Assembly: GCA_012964275.1 (NCBI GenBank)
Contig: DTUG01000239.1
Coordinates: forward strand, 1-5,889
Direction of reading: 5' to 3'
Length of the DNA: 5,889 nucleotides
DNA from: Fidelibacterota bacterium
GTDB taxonomy: Bacteria > Fidelibacterota > Marinisomatia > Marinisomatales > UBA1611
Position 1 is the stretch's first letter. Each line of letters starts with the position of its first letter. The translations under genes and the position numbers were made by a program. Below are positions 1 to 5,889 of the stretch, piece by piece. The notes under the pieces are model-generated. The model saw nothing but the letters and a program-made list of their open reading frames with translations, was not told the DNA's origin and made no database searches.

Positions 1-48
1 AATACGAATGACTTTTTTTCCTATACTGATATTATCGTTATTACTCAC
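1..48 (-). CDS. Possible 5' end of a further gene, cut by the window edge
   Basis: A GTG at 48-46 opens a frame that runs without a stop to the left edge, giving about 16 residues that start (V/M)SNNDNISIGKKVIRI. The composition looks protein-like, and it lies on the same strand as the upstream genes, 90 bases after the bioY stop. There is no Shine-Dalgarno sequence and the stretch is far too short to identify. The GKKVIRI part loosely recalls the N-terminal helix of KpsF/GutQ sugar-phosphate isomerases, but that is only a hint. It could equally be chance open frame in intergenic DNA. Confidence 0.25.
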   Translation of the reverse strand, partial: MSNNDNISIGKKVIRI

Positions 49-96
49 GATGATTTATTATTCGTAAATGCGATCTGTTATTATTTGGACCCAGGT

Positions 97-130
97 AAAA
101 CAGATTGACATGGTAAAATGTCCAGATCTG
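97..130 (-). terminator. Weak candidate terminator hairpin after bioY
   Basis: Read on the minus strand just past the bioY stop, CAGAT (130-126) pairs with ATCTG (105-101), and GACAT (122-118) pairs with ATGTC (111-107). The loop is 6 bases, with a small internal loop of CTG against A. Four T residues follow at 100-97. The position is right for the end of the transcript. The stem is AT-rich and the T tract is short, so this is a modest candidate only. A competing pairing exists between GTCCA next to the stop codon and TGGAC at about 125-121. Confidence 0.3.
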
Positions 131-138
131 AAATTGGA

Positions 139-744
139 CTATAATTTTCGTTCTATACCCGCCAGAATCATGGCAACTACTGCCGATTTGACTATATCTC
201 CAAAAAGGAACGGATAAAAACCTATTTTTATTGCATCAGAGATATTTATCTGAAAAATGAGAAAATATAATGTGCCCAGACACAAGATCAACAGACTAGC
301 CGCTGTACAAAAGAGTAGAGATAACGTCAAACGAGATGTGAAGCCACTTTCCGCTGCCCGGCCCATTATAAAAGCTGCCGGGATAAATCCCCAAAGATAT
401 CCGGCCGTGGGACCCGCGAAGACTATTAAACCACCCTTGAATCCAGTAAATACAGGCAGGCCAAGGGCACCCTCCAACATATAAGCACAGATAGATAAAG
501 TTCCCACACGGGAACCCAATAAGGCCCCCACTAATAATACTCCTGCAGTCTGACCCGTAATAGGGACTGGACTAAAAGGTACAGGAATATTGATTTGGGC
601 CAGGATCGCGATTAGAAAAGAACCAATCAGAATAGCTGAAATATTAAAGATTGAACCATCTAATGATAAATTGCCGATCGGGTTTAAGGAAATAGATCCA
701 ACCCGTGTATTTCTGATATGCTCTGTATTATTCAATAATGACAT
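139..744 (-). CDS. bioY: BioY, biotin-binding S component of an ECF transporter
   Basis: BioY is the membrane-embedded substrate-capture subunit of the energy-coupling factor biotin importer, working with the EcfT and EcfA/A' ATPase module in the inner membrane. The 201-residue protein has a roughly 30-residue polar N-terminal tail, then about six hydrophobic segments (near residues 33-50, 63-80, 82-96, 105-128, 140-164 and 180-197). Family hallmarks are PVPITGQTAGVLLVGALLG at 59-77, GALGLPVF near 92-99 and GGLIVFAGPTAGYLWGF at 104-120, the classic Gly-rich loop of BioY. Length is normal or slightly long because of the N-terminal tail. It ends in TAG, showing that amber works as a stop in this genome. 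The ATG at 744 has no clear Shine-Dalgarno sequence. It follows purH on the same strand after 120 bases, so it may be read from its own promoter. No EcfT/EcfA or biotin-synthesis genes are in view. Recognition is firm; biotin specificity is inferred from the family. Confidence 0.93.
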   Translation of the reverse strand: MSLLNNTEHIRNTRVGSISLNPIGNLSLDGSIFNISAILIGSFLIAILAQINIPVPFSPVPITGQTAGVLLVGALLGSRVGTLSICAYMLEGALGLPVFTGFKGGLIVFAGPTAGYLWGFIPAAFIMGRAAESGFTSRLTLSLLFCTAASLLILCLGTLYFLIFQINISDAIKIGFYPFLFGDIVKSAVVAMILAGIERKL

Positions 745-755
745 ATATGGAAATT

Positions 756-772
756 AATTGACCGGGTCAATT
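756..772. promoter_or_regulatory. Perfect 17-bp palindrome before bioY, candidate operator
   Basis: AATTGACC-G-GGTCAATT is a perfect inverted repeat with 8-base arms around one central base, ending 11 bases before the bioY ATG. A second short palindrome, TTGTACAA, overlaps its outer end at 771-778. The minus strand carries TTGACC within the repeat, with TATATG 17 bases on, so a -35/-10 pair could overlap it. That -10 would fall on the start codon and imply a nearly leaderless or shorter product, so I do not claim it. The palindrome resembles a dimeric repressor site. It does not have the 14-16 base spacing of a BirA operator, nor the BioR consensus as I know it. The regulator is unknown. Confidence 0.45.
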
Positions 773-864
773 GTACAAATATTTTGGACATAAACATATT
801 TTTTTGATAAAACATAAAAAAGGGATTTCTTACCACTATCTTTATAAATCATATACTGTGGTCA

Positions 865-2421
865 TTAGTGTTTAAAACAGCGCTGTCCAGTAAAAACCAT
901 GGCGATCCTGTGCTCGTTGCAGGCATCGATCACTTCTTGGTCACGCACCGAACCCCCGGGCTGGATCACGGCTTTTATGCCTGTGCCAGCGATCTTGTCG
1001 ATGCCGTCCCGGAAGGGGAAAAAGGCATCGGAGCACAGCGTGGCATCTTTCAGGCTGTCACCCGCTTTACGTAATGCGATCTCTACTGCATCCACCCGGC
1101 TGACCTGGCCGGCACCAATACCAACTGTTGTATTATCCTTCACGATCAGGACACCATTGGACTTCACATACTTGAGAACCCTCCAGCCAAAAAGCATGGT
1201 TTCTAATTCAGTTGAACTTAGCTTGCTTTCTGTAACCGTGTTGAGGTCATCACCTGATAACGTGGATGTATCTGTTTCCTGAACTAGGATTCCACCATCT
1301 ACATTTCGGACCTCCAGTTTCTTTTTTCGCTTTTTGAGTTCACCAACTTTCAGCACGCGTAAATTTTTCTTTTTGGAAAACAAATCAAGAGCTTTCTGAT
1401 CGTACGCTGGCGCCAGTAAAATTTCAATGAATACCTTGCTAATCTCTACCGCTACATCTGCCGTACATTCTTGGTTGATGGCAATGATGCCGCCGAAAGC
1501 AGACAAACTGTCAGCATTGAAAGCGCGAGAGTAGACATCCAACAGGTCATCTCCAACAGCCACACCGCAGGGGTTGGCGTGTTTTACCACGATGCAGGCA
1601 GTTTCATCAAATTCTTTCAAGCAGGCCAGGGCCGCGTCTGCGTCCATAATATTATTGTAAGAAAGCTTCTTGCCCTGGTGTATGGTTGCATTCAGGATAT
1701 TGTTTGAGGTATTGTTTGGGATTTGGTATGCGGCAGCTTGCTGGTGTGGGTTTTCTCCATAACGCATTTTTGAATGCTTGGTATATGTAAGTGAAAAATC
1801 TTCAGACAGTTTTTCTTCCTTTAAATAATTATGAATGATTGTGTCGTATTGGGCGGTATGTCCAAATGCCTTTGCCGAAAACCTTTTCCGAGTTTCAAAA
1901 GAAACCTCACCGTCTGATCCCAACTCGTTCCTAAGTGCAGAATAATCCACTGGATCAACCACAACGCACACCCAGCCAACATTCTTGGCACCGGAACGGA
2001 TCATGGTTGGTCCGCCAATATCCACATTTTCCAGCGCTAGTGCAAGATCGCAGTCTTCTCGTGAAATAGTTTCCGAGAATGGGTATAGATTACAGACTAC
2101 CAGATCGATCCATTTAATATTGTTTGTTTCAGCATCAGCAGAATGTTTATTTCTTAACCCAAGAATTCCTCCTTCAACCATGGGGTTTATGGTTTTCACT
2201 TGTCCATCCATAATCTCCGGAAACCGGGTATAATCGCTTACATTCACCACCGCAATATTTGCTTCTCTAAGAACTCTTGCTGTGCCACCAGTGGAAAGGA
2301 TTTCAATTCCGAGCTCTTTTAAGGTTTGTGCCAGATTCACCACACCTGATTTATCAAACACAGAAATAAGTGCCCGGTTTATATTTATTGGTTCCCGGTT
2401 TAATGTTGGATTATTTATCAT
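865..2421 (-). CDS. purH: PurH, bifunctional AICAR transformylase / IMP cyclohydrolase
   Basis: Cytosolic enzyme for the last two steps of IMP synthesis: formylation of AICAR by 10-formyl-THF, then ring closure of FAICAR. The 518 residues match the usual 510-530. The N-terminal MGS-like cyclohydrolase domain (about 15-210) shows RALISVFDKSGVV at 16-28, ILSTGGTARVL at 41-51, VVCNLYPF at 108-115 and ENVDIGGPTMIRSGAKN at 131-147. The transformylase domain (about 215-518) shows RYGENPHQQAAAY at 220-232, LSYNNIMDADAA at 253-264, the catalytic Lys-His of KHANPCGVA at 280-288, DSLSAFGGIIA at 304-314, FFPFRDGID near 467-475 and IQPGGSVRD at 486-494. Oddity: the usual GRVKTLHP is GQVKTINP at 73-80, so the Arg matching human ATIC R64 is Gln74, while the equivalents of K66, Y104, D125 and K137 remain (K76, Y113, D134, K146). 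The ATG overlaps the end of the thioesterase remnant's frame by 11 bases and has no strong ribosome binding site. This suggests it was originally translated by coupling. Confidence 0.97.
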   Translation of the reverse strand: MINNPTLNREPININRALISVFDKSGVVNLAQTLKELGIEILSTGGTARVLREANIAVVNVSDYTRFPEIMDGQVKTINPMVEGGILGLRNKHSADAETNNIKWIDLVVCNLYPFSETISREDCDLALALENVDIGGPTMIRSGAKNVGWVCVVVDPVDYSALRNELGSDGEVSFETRKRFSAKAFGHTAQYDTIIHNYLKEEKLSEDFSLTYTKHSKMRYGENPHQQAAAYQIPNNTSNNILNATIHQGKKLSYNNIMDADAALACLKEFDETACIVVKHANPCGVAVGDDLLDVYSRAFNADSLSAFGGIIAINQECTADVAVEISKVFIEILLAPAYDQKALDLFSKKKNLRVLKVGELKKRKKKLEVRNVDGGILVQETDTSTLSGDDLNTVTESKLSSTELETMLFGWRVLKYVKSNGVLIVKDNTTVGIGAGQVSRVDAVEIALRKAGDSLKDATLCSDAFFPFRDGIDKIAGTGIKAVIQPGGSVRDQEVIDACNEHRIAMVFTGQRCFKH

Positions 2422-2659
2422 GTTTTTTTACCACGATCAGGGTCAGACGACTTTTACAGATTAGTTTTTCTTCATCATCCGTAATTTGAACACCCTAAAC
2501 CGGGATGCTTTTTCCAATTCGCGAGGGAGTCACTTTTCCGTAGACCCAGCCATCGGAAACAGGCCGCAAATGGCTTGTGTTAATATCAATGCCCAGTTTT
2601 TCAACCATCGTATTGGCGGCATAAGCATTCATTTTCGCTATTATATCTTTTTTATCCAT
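2411..2659 (-). pseudogene. Remnant of a PaaI-like hotdog-fold thioesterase gene
   Basis: From the ATG at 2659 the frame reads 54 codons to TAG (2497-2495), then 27 more sense codons to TAA (2413-2411). The first part (MNAYAANTMVEKLGI) resembles the N-terminal helix of PaaI-type acyl-CoA thioesterases. It jumps directly to the family's C-terminal strands (GIDINTSHLRPVSDGWVYGK..RIGKSIPV-stop-GVQITDDEEKLICKSRLTL). The family is usually about 140 residues. The middle, with the HGG motif and the long helix carrying the catalytic acid, is missing in frame, about 60-65 residues by comparison with remembered family sequences. The amber codon sits where the family has a conserved Trp (VWE-like), so TGG to TAG is the simplest change. 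A GGAAAG Shine-Dalgarno-like stretch lies 4 bases before the ATG. The start overlaps the purN stop by 8 bases and the end overlaps the purH start by 11 bases, marking it as a former integral operon member. No activity is expected. A new role for the 54-residue peptide, or a sequencing error at the TAG, cannot be excluded. Confidence 0.75.
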
Positions 2660-3242
2660 TGGGCTTTCCATTCTTTCCATACACAAGTTGAATCGCATCT
2701 ATAAATGCAACCCCTTCCAAAGCCTGAACTTTTGCTTTCAGGCTCTGCACTGTTTCATCTGTCTCAACACGGCAACTTTTTTGCACCAGGATAGGCCCAG
2801 CATCCAATTCCTCCGTGACAAAATGGATCGTGCAACCCGTTTCTTTATCTCCGTTTTTAAGGACTTCTGTATGGACGTTCATGTCCATACCGCCAGTGTA
2901 CTTGGGCAGGAGGGAAGGGTGGACGTTTAAAATTCTATCCTGCCATTCCCGGCAAAATTCTGCAGACAGGATACGCATGAACCCGATTAGTAAAACCAGA
3001 TCAACGTTGTGTTTTTTTAAAACTGTTGTCATTTCTGTATCAAACTCTTTACGCGTTTTCTTTTTATGAGAAATGAAAAAGGCAGGTACATTATGATTTC
3101 GAGCCCGCTCCAGGATATAGGCGTTGGCCCGGTTGGAGATGAGCACAGCCACGTTAGCATTCAGTTTCCTTCCAGAGATTGCATCCAGTATGGCCTGTAA
3201 ATCTGTTCCATTAGTGGAACCCAAAACACCTAGTCTGATCAT
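2652..3242 (-). CDS. purN: PurN, 10-formyl-THF-dependent GAR transformylase
   Basis: Transfers the formyl group of 10-formyltetrahydrofolate to glycinamide ribonucleotide, the third step of purine synthesis, in the cytosol. The 196 residues are within the normal 185-215. The N-terminal nucleotide-binding region has GSTNGTDLQAI at 8-18 (family GSGxGTNxQAI). The catalytic core has LNVHPSLLPKYTGGMD at 105-120, with Asn106 and His108 at the same numbers as E. coli N106/H108, and GCTIHFVTEELDAGPIL at 136-152, with the catalytic Asp at 147. The HPSLLP..GGMDMNVH form, with a short insert relative to E. coli's HPSLLPKYPGLHTH, marks a distinct PurN subgroup. The start overlaps the purD stop as ATGA, and its TAA overlaps the start of the thioesterase remnant, so translation is probably coupled along the operon. 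A weak GGAA lies about 10 bases before the ATG. Confidence 0.96.
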   Translation of the reverse strand: MIRLGVLGSTNGTDLQAILDAISGRKLNANVAVLISNRANAYILERARNHNVPAFFISHKKKTRKEFDTEMTTVLKKHNVDLVLLIGFMRILSAEFCREWQDRILNVHPSLLPKYTGGMDMNVHTEVLKNGDKETGCTIHFVTEELDAGPILVQKSCRVETDETVQSLKAKVQALEGVAFIDAIQLVYGKNGKPNG

Positions 3243-4546
3243 CTGAGAGATTCCATATGTTGTACTCTTTTCTGCACTAATTCATCAGTACCAATATCGT
3301 TCCGGTGAAAGAGTGGTCCTTCTACAGCTGAAATTTCTTTCTCAGCAATTTTTTCTGCTTTAGAAATCGTATTAGCCGTGCCTACCACAGCTACAGTGCG
3401 ACTGCCGGCTTCTACTAACTGGCCATCTTTGAAATCAACAGACGCATAAAATAGCCTTTCCAAATTTTCAATATTGGAAATATCAATGGGTTCACCCTTG
3501 ATTGGGTTATCCGGGTAGCCTTTTGGTACGGCGTACTTGCAGACCGTAGCTTGGTCTGCGAACTGCACATCCACTTTATCTAGGGTTTCGTCTACGATCC
3601 CCTGGCAGATGGCAATGAAATCAGATTCAAGCAAGGACAATACATTCATGGCTTCCGGGTCGCCCAGACGGGCATTGTATTCGATGAGTTTAACTCCGTC
3701 TGCTGTGGTCATGAACCCACCGTATAGAATGCCTTTGTAGCCATCGCCGAATTTGTCTTTCAGCGCCTTGGCTGTGGCATTATTGATCTCATGTGCCTGG
3801 ATTATATTCTCATCAGTCAAGAAAGGCAGCGAATGATCTGCATCGGAATAGGTTCCCATACCGCCTGTGTTTGGTCCAATGTCGCCTTCGTAAGCCCGCT
3901 TATGGTCCTGGACAGCCGGCATGTGTTTGAGCGTCTCCCCATCACAAAAACTCATCAGAGAAAATTCCTGTCCAATCAATTTTTCTTCAATAACAAATTT
4001 ACCACCCCTATCTACTAATTCCCTGCAATAGGCCAGCGCTTCTTCATGAGAGTTAAGATGGTCGCCGGCGACCTTAACACCTTTGCCCCCGGCTAGACCG
4101 TCATATTTGATAACATAATCTTCCTCCAGGTTGCTTAAAAATTCCGCTACGCCATCCAGAGCTAAGAATGTTTTATATTTTGGACAGGCAGGAATATTGT
4201 ACTCTGTAAGTAAATCTCTGGTGAAGGACTTGGAGGTTTCGATCTGAGCCAGGGTTTTTTTAGGCCCCACTACTTTTACGCCATTATTCCAAAGGGCATC
4301 TGCCACACCTTCAGCCAATGGGTTCTCGGGACCAATGATCGTCAAGGTAGCCCCGATCTCACTGGCGTAACTGGATACAAGTTCAGGGTCATTAAAGTTG
4401 TCTATTGTGATTTCTACACAGAGTTCGGCAATTCCGGGGTTCATGTTAGAGGCTAGGCAGTAGATTGATTTGTTCTGGGAGGATCTGTCCAGGGCTCTGG
4501 CTATGGCATGTTCGCGGGCGCCAGAGCCAATAAGCAATATGGTCAT
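3239..4546 (-). CDS. purD: PurD, phosphoribosylamine-glycine ligase (GAR synthetase)
   Basis: ATP-grasp enzyme that joins glycine to 5-phosphoribosylamine to make GAR, the second step of purine synthesis. The 435 residues are normal length. Visible in order: N-terminal GSGAREHA at 7-14 (family GxGGREHA), GPENPLAEGV at 72-81, ETSKSF at 103-108, the ATP-grasp loop KYDGLAGGKGVKVA at 147-160, FVIEEKLIGQEFSLMSF at 184-200, DHKRAYEGDIGPNTGGMG at 214-231 and the metal-binding EYNARLGDPEAM at 289-300. The C-terminal lobe ends with HRNDIGTDELVQKRVQHM at 414-431. Details such as MPAVQDHKRAYEGD, GDPEAMNVL and the DIGT..L..KR..HM tail look more like euryarchaeal PurD than E. coli or B. subtilis PurD, as I remember these families. 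The ATG at 4546 overlaps the purF stop as ATGA; the stop overlaps the purN start the same way. There is no obvious Shine-Dalgarno sequence, consistent with coupling to purF translation. Confidence 0.97.
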   Translation of the reverse strand: MTILLIGSGAREHAIARALDRSSQNKSIYCLASNMNPGIAELCVEITIDNFNDPELVSSYASEIGATLTIIGPENPLAEGVADALWNNGVKVVGPKKTLAQIETSKSFTRDLLTEYNIPACPKYKTFLALDGVAEFLSNLEEDYVIKYDGLAGGKGVKVAGDHLNSHEEALAYCRELVDRGGKFVIEEKLIGQEFSLMSFCDGETLKHMPAVQDHKRAYEGDIGPNTGGMGTYSDADHSLPFLTDENIIQAHEINNATAKALKDKFGDGYKGILYGGFMTTADGVKLIEYNARLGDPEAMNVLSLLESDFIAICQGIVDETLDKVDVQFADQATVCKYAVPKGYPDNPIKGEPIDISNIENLERLFYASVDFKDGQLVEAGSRTVAVVGTANTISKAEKIAEKEISAVEGPLFHRNDIGTDELVQKRVQHMESLR

Positions 4547-5889
4547 TTCAAATGTGATCTCTCAAGGTTCCGTTGCTCCTCCATGCTGTCCATTTTTTGT
4601 GCATCCACACCCCCGGTCACATACCAGCCATCAAGACAGGCCATACAGAGTCGATCAATGTTATGTTCACCTTTTCTTGTGACTGCCTCAGTCAAATCGT
4701 CAATTTCCTGGTACATGAGAATATCCACACCCATGTATTCCTGTATTTCAGCAACGGTGCGCTGTGCCGCGGTCAATTCTCTTTTGGTTGGCATGTCAAC
4801 GCCATAGAAGCAGGGGAATTTGACTGGCGGACAGGCAGAGATAAAGTATACTTTCTTGGCGCCAAATTCCCGTACCATCCTCACAATTTCCCTGCTGGTG
4901 TTGCCGCGAACAATACTGTCATCAACAATGAGCACATCTTTGTCACGGATTTCAAATTCCTGTGGCACCAGTTTGTAACGTACGGATTTCTTGCGCATTT
5001 CCTGCCCGGGCATGATAAAAGTTCTGCCGATGAAGGGATTCTTATATAGACCTTCTGAAAACCGAACCCCCATTTCATTGGCAAAACTCAAGGCAGCTGT
5101 ATTTGCTGTGGATGGAGCAGGAATGATTATGTCCGGAACAACTTCAGGATGTCGCTCTTTCCAGCGCTTGGCCAGGTTTTGGCCCATGCGCAGGCGCGAA
5201 CGGTAGACACTGATCTCATTTTGCATTGAATCCGGCCGTGAGAAATAGACGTATTCAAAAACACAGGGTGTAAATTGTTTTTCACGTAAGATTCGATTGT
5301 GCACGTGACCATCTTCATCAATATAAATCACTTCACCGGGAGCTACATTTCCAGCCGGTTCAAATCCTAAGGCATAAAACATAGTCGTCTCGGAAGCAAA
5401 AATATGATCGATGGTGCTATCACCGTTTTTACGGATGCCTTTAGTAAGTGGACGAATACCATGAGGATCACGAAAAACGATCATACCTTTATTCATGATT
5501 GTTCCAATTACCGAATAAGCACCGATAACACGATCGAACACTGTTTCAACGGCAGTGCAGATCTGATCAAAAAAGGGAAGTCCATCCATATTAGAATCAG
5601 GATGATCCAGAGCATGGGCAAAAATGTGTAGAATAACTTCAATATCAACTGAAGAATTGATATGACGATGATCTTGTTCAGATACTTCATGCACAAGTTC
5701 CGAATAGTTAACCAGATTGCCGTTATGTGCCATGGCAATACCATAGGGTACATGAGTCATCACCGGCTGTGCCTCTTCAATGCTGAACCCACCAACTGTT
5801 GGATATCTTGTATGTCCAATACCAATGTTACCCTGCAGGCGCGCCATGTTTTTTTCATCAAAAATATCACGGATGAGCCCAGTTCCCTT
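4543..5889 (-). CDS. purF: PurF, amidophosphoribosyltransferase, N-terminus outside window
   Basis: First committed enzyme of purine synthesis: moves ammonia from glutamine to PRPP, giving phosphoribosylamine. The frame is open to the right edge: 14 codons (KGTGLIRDIFDEKN) precede the first internal ATG at 5847, so that Met is not the start. About 60 residues, including the catalytic N-terminal Cys, lie outside; 448 are present. Numbering from that Met, the glutamine-amidotransferase domain shows GHTRYPT at 11-17, AHNGNLVN at 40-47 and FRDPHGIRPL at 125-134. The phosphoribosyltransferase domain has the PRPP loop VLIVDDSIVRGNTS at 305-318. Cys195 (CVFEYVYFSRPDS), Cys346 (PCFYGVDMPT), Cys401 and Cys404 (CMAC) correspond to the four 4Fe-4S ligands of B. 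subtilis PurF, with the same 55 and 3 residue spacings between the last three. The TGA overlaps the purD ATG by 4 bases. Any promoter or purine-responsive control would lie upstream, outside the window. Confidence 0.97.
   Translation of the reverse strand, partial: KGTGLIRDIFDEKNMARLQGNIGIGHTRYPTVGGFSIEEAQPVMTHVPYGIAMAHNGNLVNYSELVHEVSEQDHRHINSSVDIEVILHIFAHALDHPDSNMDGLPFFDQICTAVETVFDRVIGAYSVIGTIMNKGMIVFRDPHGIRPLTKGIRKNGDSTIDHIFASETTMFYALGFEPAGNVAPGEVIYIDEDGHVHNRILREKQFTPCVFEYVYFSRPDSMQNEISVYRSRLRMGQNLAKRWKERHPEVVPDIIIPAPSTANTAALSFANEMGVRFSEGLYKNPFIGRTFIMPGQEMRKKSVRYKLVPQEFEIRDKDVLIVDDSIVRGNTSREIVRMVREFGAKKVYFISACPPVKFPCFYGVDMPTKRELTAAQRTVAEIQEYMGVDILMYQEIDDLTEAVTRKGEHNIDRLCMACLDGWYVTGGVDAQKMDSMEEQRNLERSHLK

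Noticed and set aside
34..51. ATCGT...ACGAT inverted repeat near the left edge
   Set aside because: A 5-bp AT-rich stem with an 8-base loop is expected by chance, and no T tract or other context supports it.
257..484. 75-residue basic open frame on the plus strand opposite bioY
   Set aside because: Antisense to the conserved BioY core. The Arg/Lys/Pro-rich composition is what the reverse of hydrophobic membrane codons produces.
816..862. Terminator after purH: ACCAC/GTGGT inverted repeat followed by a run of six T
   Set aside because: The stem is only 5 bp with a 21-base AT-rich loop, and the T run starts about 10 bases after the stem. It is too weak to call, so purH-bioY readthrough stays open.
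899..1282. 127-residue open frame on the plus strand opposite purH
   Set aside because: It lies wholly antisense to strongly conserved purH, has low-complexity composition with no recognisable motifs, and has no ribosome binding site. It is a codon shadow.
2411..2497. Programmed readthrough or pyrrolysine insertion at the TAG
   Set aside because: The catalytic middle of the enzyme is also missing, so readthrough would still give a dead protein. The bioY gene uses TAG as an ordinary stop, so simple gene decay is more economical.
2660..2698. Upstream Met codons (MRFNLCMERMESP) as the start of the thioesterase remnant
   Set aside because: These codons lie inside the purN 3' end in another frame and do not resemble the family. 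The ATG at 2659 has a GGAAAG just upstream and begins family-like sequence.
4573..5049. 158-residue open frame on the plus strand opposite purF
   Set aside because: Antisense to the conserved phosphoribosyltransferase domain of purF, with no family features. It is explained by the codon bias of the real gene.
5143..5847. Taking the Met at 5847 as the purF start
   Set aside because: The frame continues upstream to the edge with PurF-like residues (GLIRDIFDEKN), and the catalytic N-terminal Cys region would be missing. The gene is cut by the window, not truncated.

Overview
The window holds one leftward (minus-strand) gene cluster for the middle and end of de novo purine nucleotide biosynthesis, followed by a biotin transporter gene. 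Transcription order, from the right edge, is purF (5' end outside the window), purD, purN, a broken hotdog-fold thioesterase gene, purH, a 120-base gap, then bioY. The final 138 bases hold a possible weak terminator and perhaps the first 16 codons of another gene. No RNA genes, insertion sequences, CRISPR arrays or long repeats are visible.

The organism is a bacterium with moderately AT-rich DNA. Most starts lack a strong Shine-Dalgarno sequence, and the genes are packed with ATGA or slightly longer start/stop overlaps. This suits an uncultured, streamlined lineage, possibly in the FCB/Marinimicrobia area. That placement is a guess from protein style, not a demonstrated assignment.

PurF makes phosphoribosylamine from PRPP and glutamine. 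PurD joins glycine to it to give GAR, and PurN formylates GAR to FGAR with 10-formyl-THF. PurH carries out the last two steps, AICAR to FAICAR to IMP. The intermediate-step genes (purL/Q/S, purM, purE/K, purC, purB) are not here and would have to lie elsewhere. BioY is the substrate-binding S component of an ECF-type biotin importer. It has its own leader with a clean 17-bp palindrome just before its start, so it may be regulated separately.

The main oddity is the small gene between purN and purH. Its two ends match a PaaI-like hotdog thioesterase, but the catalytic middle is missing in frame and the conserved Trp codon is an amber stop. The remnant still overlaps purN by 8 bases and purH by 11 bases. 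Other points worth a look are an archaeal-style PurD, a PurH with Gln in place of an active-site Arg, and a PurF with a complete set of B. subtilis-type Fe-S cysteine ligands. I see no wholly new biological system; this is mostly core metabolism with a decaying accessory gene.
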